This document shows, in pieces, positions 60,303 to 64,000 of a stretch of DNA of 64,000 nucleotides. Position numbers and translations under genes: made by a program. The notes beneath the pieces were generated by a model. That model saw only the letters and a list, made by a program, of their open reading frames with translations. It had not been told where the DNA came from and did no database searches. This DNA is from Amycolatopsis granulosa (GTDB lineage Bacteria > Actinomycetota > Actinomycetes > Mycobacteriales > Pseudonocardiaceae): the NCBI RefSeq assembly GCF_011758745.1, contig NZ_JAANOV010000001.1:558001-622000 (forward strand). The letters run 5' to 3'. Position 1 is the stretch's first letter, and every line of letters starts with the position of its first letter.

Positions 60303-60536
60303 CTACGGGATCTCGAAATCGACAACACCGGGCCAGTCCCCCTTCGGCGTGGAGAACCAGCCCGTCAGACGGCCGGGCACGTCGCCGGTCATGTCCAGTC
60401 CGGTGACGACCGTGTGCGCGGGCGCACCCGGGACACGCACGTAGATGGCGTCCAGCCGAACCCAGACCGGGGTGATGACCAGGACCCGCTCGTGGTCGGC
60501 ATCACCTGCGAACCGCATGTAGGGGGTGTGCAGCAT
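60303..60536 (-). CDS. Small hypothetical protein
   Basis: A 77-residue frame beginning MLHTPYMRFAGDADHERVLV and ending GDWPGVVDFEIP, with a strand-rich appearance and good coding bias. It starts 10 bp after the stop of the frameshifted zinc-ribbon gene on the same strand and may be the last gene of the phosphotransferase operon. No family recognised. Confidence 0.55.
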   Translation of the reverse strand: MLHTPYMRFAGDADHERVLVITPVWVRLDAIYVRVPGAPAHTVVTGLDMTGDVPGRLTGWFSTPKGDWPGVVDFEIP

Positions 60537-60546
60537 CTGCAGCCTC

Positions 60547-60868
60547 CTACTTCCGCCCCCTCGGCGCCGGTTCCGACCACCTCCGGCTGTCTAAGTACGG
60601 CTGGTCGTCGAGCTCGGCCCGCGCGGCCGCCGACCCAGAAGTGTCGAGACGCCATGCTGCCGGAGAAGCGCCTTGGGCCCGGCACGCCTGGCACTCGACA
60701 GCGATCTCAACACCACCGACAACAGCCCGATACCCCGACGCAGCGAGGGAGTGCCGGCCCGCAAGCCCTGCAGGTCGCCGGCAGGACGATGACCCGCGCA
60801 CCGTGCGCATCGACGCGGTAGTTGGCGAGGCCGTCGTACCGGTCACCGCCCAGGCCCTCCACGCTCAT
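60547..60868 (-). pseudogene. Zinc-ribbon-like small gene with one frameshift
   Basis: From ATG 60868 the frame gives GLGGDRYDGLANYRVDAHGA and VIVLPATCRACG. The continuation with the second cysteine pair, VVGGVEIAVECQACRAQGAS, is in another frame after about 60760, ending at 60547. The span is 3n+1 bases. Two Cys-x2-Cys pairs suggest a zinc ribbon. The start overlaps the end of the phosphotransferase gene by 26 bp. A sequencing error is possible. Confidence 0.5.
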
Positions 60869-61790
60869 CACCGGAGACTAACACGTCGTCGAACTTGTGT
60901 TCGAATCCGAGGCCGTCCAGGTGGTACATCGCCCGGGCGCGGGCTGCCGGGACGAGGGTGCGCCACAGGTCGCGGCGCTGCTGCGCTGCCTGGTATTCCC
61001 AGATGCCCCAGATCTCGACCGCCAGCGCCGTGCGGACGGCCGGTGGAGTCTGCCGCCACACCGGAAGCGCCTCGGCCCACTCCTCGGCGGTGGGCGGTGG
61101 GTGGCCTGCGGCGACGAGCCGGGCGATCAGGAACGCGATGTCGACTGCCGCTGATCCGGTGCGCGACCACGCCCAGTCGATGATCACGGCCTGGTGCCCG
61201 GAGACCAGGATGTTGAGCGAGTGCAGGTCGGTGTGCACCAAGTCGTGCCCGTCGGCTGCCTCGACCGCCCGCTCCTCCCACGGGATGAGCTGCTCGGCTA
61301 CCGCGGGACCGAGGCCAGGAGGCGGGTTCTTGGCGAGCCGTCGCCAGGGTGCGAGTCGTGCCCACTGGTCTGCCAGCCGGGGCGCGGTTGCTGGGCAGTC
61401 GGCGAGGTCTCGCCCGAGCGCTGCCACCGCGCCGGCCACCAGCGGCAGGTCGGGCGAGCCCGGGGCGAGGTCGGCGTGAGTGCCGGTGACGCGGTCGAAG
61501 CCGAGCAGGAGCCAGCCGTCGACCTCGACGCGCCACCGCAGTCGCGGCGCGATGGCCGAGGGCAACCACGGGTTGATGTCCGCCTCGTGGCGGTGCATCG
61601 CGCCGCGTTTGCCCTCGGCATCGGCGATGCCCTTGCAGAACACGACTCCGCCGGAGCGCAGGTGCAATGTGGCCGAGAAGTCGGAGTTGCGTCCGGCCGA
61701 GGGGATCTCGGCGCGCGCGACAAGTCCGGCCTTGCGCTCGATCGCGGCGCGCACTGTCGCGGGGAGCTCGTCCCAGGTGCTGCGAGGCAT
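60843..61790 (-). CDS. Aminoglycoside-phosphotransferase-fold protein
   Basis: A 315-residue protein-kinase-like phosphotransferase. The catalytic loop H-T-D-L-H-S-L-N-I-L (His186-Leu195, with Asp188 and Asn193) and the metal aspartate in IIDWAWS (Asp205) are intact; the ATP-lysine is probably in VVFCKGIA (Lys53). It may phosphorylate a small molecule. Antibiotic resistance cannot be inferred: many such proteins have cellular substrates. ATG 61790; it follows the Cys/His-tailed protein by 15 bp. Confidence 0.78.
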   Translation of the reverse strand: MPRSTWDELPATVRAAIERKAGLVARAEIPSAGRNSDFSATLHLRSGGVVFCKGIADAEGKRGAMHRHEADINPWLPSAIAPRLRWRVEVDGWLLLGFDRVTGTHADLAPGSPDLPLVAGAVAALGRDLADCPATAPRLADQWARLAPWRRLAKNPPPGLGPAVAEQLIPWEERAVEAADGHDLVHTDLHSLNILVSGHQAVIIDWAWSRTGSAAVDIAFLIARLVAAGHPPPTAEEWAEALPVWRQTPPAVRTALAVEIWGIWEYQAAQQRRDLWRTLVPAARARAMYHLDGLGFEHKFDDVLVSGDERGGPGR

Positions 61791-61805
61791 CGTGGAGCTC
61801 CCCTG

Positions 61806-62270
61806 TCAGTCGCGGGCCGGCGGCGGGTCGTCGTGGCAGCCATTGTGGCAACCGGTGCACCCGGCCGCCTGCGGCCACAGCTCGGTCTCCAGCGTGAAGC
61901 CCGCGGCCTCGATCGCCGTCACCGTTCGGGCGACCGTCTCGCGGGCGGCTTCGCCGCTGATGGACGGGTCGTGGTCCTCGGTGGGCACGTGGTGGAGGAA
62001 CCGGCCGGCGATCTGCTCGCAGAAGGCCGCGTAGTCGCGGGTGTGCAGGAGGAAGGTGTGCCAGCCGATGTCCACCAGCTCGCTGGGCGCGAGCGCGGCA
62101 CCGGTGTTGCGGGCGCACGCTGCCAGGAAGGCCAGCGCCTGGTCCATGATGCGTTCGGCCAGCCCCCGCTCGATGTCGTGCTCGGCGACGATCCCGTCCA
62201 CCAAGCGCTCGAACAGAGCGGGCTCGACCAGGGACTGACCGGTCATCGAGGTGCTCAGTACTGCGGTCAA
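61806..62270 (-). CDS. Helical protein with Cys/His-rich tail (GRDP-like)
   Basis: A 154-residue protein. The middle, ELVDIGWHTFLLHTRDYAAF (about residues 64-83) then CEQIAGRFLHHVP, matches the glycine-rich-domain-protein/DUF1399-like motif D-x-x-W-H-x-x-x-x-H. The C-terminus is a compact metal-site candidate, C-T-G-C-H-N-G-C-H. I know of no assigned function. ATG 62270; it is divergent from the XRE gene at 62405 and precedes the phosphotransferase gene. Confidence 0.65.
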   Translation of the reverse strand: MTAVLSTSMTGQSLVEPALFERLVDGIVAEHDIERGLAERIMDQALAFLAACARNTGAALAPSELVDIGWHTFLLHTRDYAAFCEQIAGRFLHHVPTEDHDPSISGEAARETVARTVTAIEAAGFTLETELWPQAAGCTGCHNGCHDDPPPARD

Positions 62271-62404
62271 CGTGTCCTCCTTCGGAGTGTGCGATCACTC
62301 GCCGTAATCGCTTGGGAACACGTTACGATCGGGGCGGCCACGGCAGAACGGACTGCCAGTGCGGGTTGCCTGGCAGCGGCGAGGCTCGACCTGGGGGCGA
62401 ACGC

Positions 62405-63520
62405 ATGGCGAGGACGTCACGAACACCGACCGGCAGTCAGGGATCACGCTGCCTGGGCGTCGTGGCGGGGTTCGTGCTCAAGCTCGCCCGCCAATCCGTG
62501 GGGGCGACGCAGGACCGGTTCGCCGAGGCCGCGGGGGTCGACGTCACGACGGTGCAGGGGTGGGAATCGGGACGGCGGCCCCTCGCCGCGATGCAGACCC
62601 GGGACTTCCTCCGGCTCCGGACCACCCTGACCCGGCTCGGCGCGCCGGCCTCGATCGGCCGGCACCTGCACGAGGCCGTCGAAGCCGACGTGGTCCTCGC
62701 CGCGGCGGTCGACGCCGGCCCGGCCTGGCTAGCCCCGGCGCAGCACCCGCTGGCGGCCAACGTGCATCGCCGGTCGCTGACGAACCTGATCACCTGGCCG
62801 ATCACCGGGATCCTGCCCGAGCAACTCCGCCCGCTGGCAGCGCCCACTCGCCGACGTGGCCCATCGGCCTCGCGACCAGAGCTGTATCCCGACGAGCGAA
62901 CGCGCTTCTTCGACCACCTGCTCACCCTCGCCGACCGCGCCGCAGGGCCCGACCACGCCCTGCTCCGTCGCCAGGCGGTCTACCTGCTCAGCTTCGACCA
63001 GCGGCCCGCGAGCGTCGACTGGCTCCGCGGCGAGTGGGCACGCGCCAGCCGCCAGTCCATCAGAGCCGACGACGTGAACCGGCTGCTCGAAACGCGCTCC
63101 GCCTCGGTCGCACTGGCCGGCCGCGGCGACGGCGACGTGCTGCGCGATTTCACCGCCGCCATGTCGGAGACCCCGGATGTGGCGAACCTGAACTACTGGG
63201 CCTACTGGATCGGTGAACTGCGCGAGGACCACGTCGACGACGCCTTCATGCTGCACGCCGACCCCCGATCCTGGGGCGGGATGCACCTGCTGGAGCACCT
63301 CACCCGCCGCGTCGCGCCGTCCTCGCCGCACCTACCGCTGAACCTGCACACCCTGTTCACGTTGATAGCCTCACGCCCGTCACTGCTGACCGACTGGCCC
63401 AACCTGCGCCCACCGCTCGCCGAGGCCGTCGAGGTGGGCCTGTCCACCGACGAACTCACCCGCACCGAGCGGGACCAGTTCGCCGGCCTGCACTACGCCC
63501 TCCGCATCGCCGACCGATAG
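62405..63520 (+). CDS. XRE-family helix-turn-helix regulator with long C-terminal domain
   Basis: A 371-residue protein. The HTH covers residues 18-60 (RQSVGATQDRFAEAAGVDVT, then TVQGWESGRRPL). About 300 residues follow, helical and with conserved tryptophans (LNYWAYWIGELREDHVDDAF), probably a ligand-binding or enzymatic domain unknown to me. ATG 62405 has a weak ribosome site; the divergent start at 62270 leaves 134 bp holding the promoters. It is followed 12 bp later by an HD-domain gene on the same strand. Confidence 0.72.
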   Translation: MARTSRTPTGSQGSRCLGVVAGFVLKLARQSVGATQDRFAEAAGVDVTTVQGWESGRRPLAAMQTRDFLRLRTTLTRLGAPASIGRHLHEAVEADVVLAAAVDAGPAWLAPAQHPLAANVHRRSLTNLITWPITGILPEQLRPLAAPTRRRGPSASRPELYPDERTRFFDHLLTLADRAAGPDHALLRRQAVYLLSFDQRPASVDWLRGEWARASRQSIRADDVNRLLETRSASVALAGRGDGDVLRDFTAAMSETPDVANLNYWAYWIGELREDHVDDAFMLHADPRSWGGMHLLEHLTRRVAPSSPHLPLNLHTLFTLIASRPSLLTDWPNLRPPLAEAVEVGLSTDELTRTERDQFAGLHYALRIADR

Positions 63521-63532
63521 GAGAAACCGAAC

Positions 63533-64000
63533 GTGTCAGACGCCAGCGCCATCGCCAGCTTCGGCTACGAACTCGGCATCCTTAAACGGATCCGGCGCTC
63601 GGGCTGGTGGCACGCCGGCGTCCGCGACCCCGAATCCGTGGCCGAGCACTCCTTGCGCGTCGCCCAGCTCGCCGGGCTGCTCGCCGCCGAGGAAGGCGCC
63701 GACCCCGCCCGCGCCGCCTACCTCGCGCTCTGGCACGACACCCAGGAAACCCGCACCGGCGACCTCCCCCACACCGTCAAGCCCTACCTCACCAAGCCCG
63801 ACCCCAGGCGCATCACCGCGGACCAGACCGCCGGGCTTCCCGAAGCCGCGGGCGCTTCGGTCCGGGACGCCGTCGACGAGTACGAGACAGCCGAGAGCGC
63901 GGAAGCCCGCTGCGCCCGCGACGCGGACAAGCTCGAGATGCTCCTCCAAGCTATCGAGTACCGCGAGATTGGCGTCCAGCGCGTCCGGGGCTGGATCGAC
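63533..64000 (+). CDS. HD-domain phosphohydrolase, 3' end outside window
   Basis: The first 156 codons of an HD-superfamily protein. Metal ligands are His39 in AEHSLRVAQLAG, His68-Asp69 in LWHDTQETRTGDLP and the distal Asp in RDADKLEMLLQAIEY, the arrangement of YfbR/HD_3-type 5'-deoxynucleotidases. GTG 63533 follows AGGAGAAACCGAAC, 12 bp after the XRE stop, so the two are coexpressed. The frame is open at base 64000. A nucleotide substrate is likely. Confidence 0.82.
   Translation, partial: MSDASAIASFGYELGILKRIRRSGWWHAGVRDPESVAEHSLRVAQLAGLLAAEEGADPARAAYLALWHDTQETRTGDLPHTVKPYLTKPDPRRITADQTAGLPEAAGASVRDAVDEYETAESAEARCARDADKLEMLLQAIEYREIGVQRVRGWID

Noticed and set aside
60843-61790. Aminoglycoside resistance gene
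   Set aside because: The fold is right, but the family covers many substrates and the context (XRE, GRDP-like, zinc ribbon) gives no sign of antibiotic resistance.
53980-64000. A complete integrative conjugative element
   Set aside because: Only an integrase and regulators are visible; no replication, FtsK/TraB-like or transfer gene and no second attachment site were found in the window.

Overview
The window is very GC-rich, densely packed DNA with many GTG starts and many ATGA or GTGA stop/start overlaps. That is typical of a filamentous actinobacterium. The gene families present (mycofactocin-coupled SDR, deazaflavin-type nitroreductase, DUF1206, DUF5313, an MSMEG_6728-like gene, isorenieratene-type carotenoid genes) fit Pseudonocardiales. 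An Amycolatopsis-like organism is my best guess, from family resemblance only.

Layout. 0-9.5 kb: a permease cut by the window edge, two LysR regulators beside an SDR and an alpha/beta hydrolase, then a coupled operon of DGPF protein, ECF42-type sigma factor, AhpD-like protein and pirin. 9.5-14.3 kb: two NTF2-like proteins and an SDR, interleaved with gene remnants, including an SDR gene apparently split by a short inversion. 14.3-22 kb: an ArsR regulator with two membrane proteins (one ABA4-like), a BCCT transporter, and a benzoylformate decarboxylase locus whose MFS transporter is frameshifted. 22-31 kb: a compact conserved-looking cluster (sulfatase-like membrane enzyme, CDP-alcohol phosphatidyltransferase, medium-chain dehydrogenase, 6-pyruvoyltetrahydropterin-synthase-fold protein, glycosyltransferase, methyltransferase, flippase-like membrane protein, creatininase-family amidohydrolase, GTP cyclohydrolase II, inositol-monophosphatase-like phosphatase). 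I infer a pathway that turns a GTP-derived pyrimidine or pterin into a glycosylated, possibly lipid-linked product. Its pterin-synthase homologue has lost the usual catalytic residues. This is the most promising uncharacterised system in the window.

31-45.5 kb: an LLM flavin oxidoreductase, SDRs, a TetR regulator, a catabolic operon (MFS, metallo-beta-lactamase-fold hydrolase, NicC-like FAD monooxygenase) with a cupin and a MarR regulator, an OhrR-like regulator, small membrane proteins, a secreted GH43 protein and an isocitrate lyase/PEP mutase-type enzyme. 45.6-52 kb: an aromatic carotenoid operon, crtI-crtB-crtYc-crtYd-crtT-crtU plus a Rieske protein; crtE is not in the window.

53.9-64 kb: accessory DNA beginning at tRNA-Leu(GAG). 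A large serine recombinase reads antisense through the tRNA. It is preceded by two tiny coupled ORFs and followed by decayed gene fragments, a dTMP-kinase-like/NUDIX pair, GntR and XRE regulators around a palindrome, and an XRE/HD/phosphotransferase/Cys-His-rich gene group that runs off the end of the window. Base composition and codon use are looser here, as expected for acquired DNA.

I saw no CRISPR array, rRNA gene or convincing riboswitch. Two strong GC-rich hairpins between convergent genes (32.3 and 36.4 kb) are likely bidirectional terminators.
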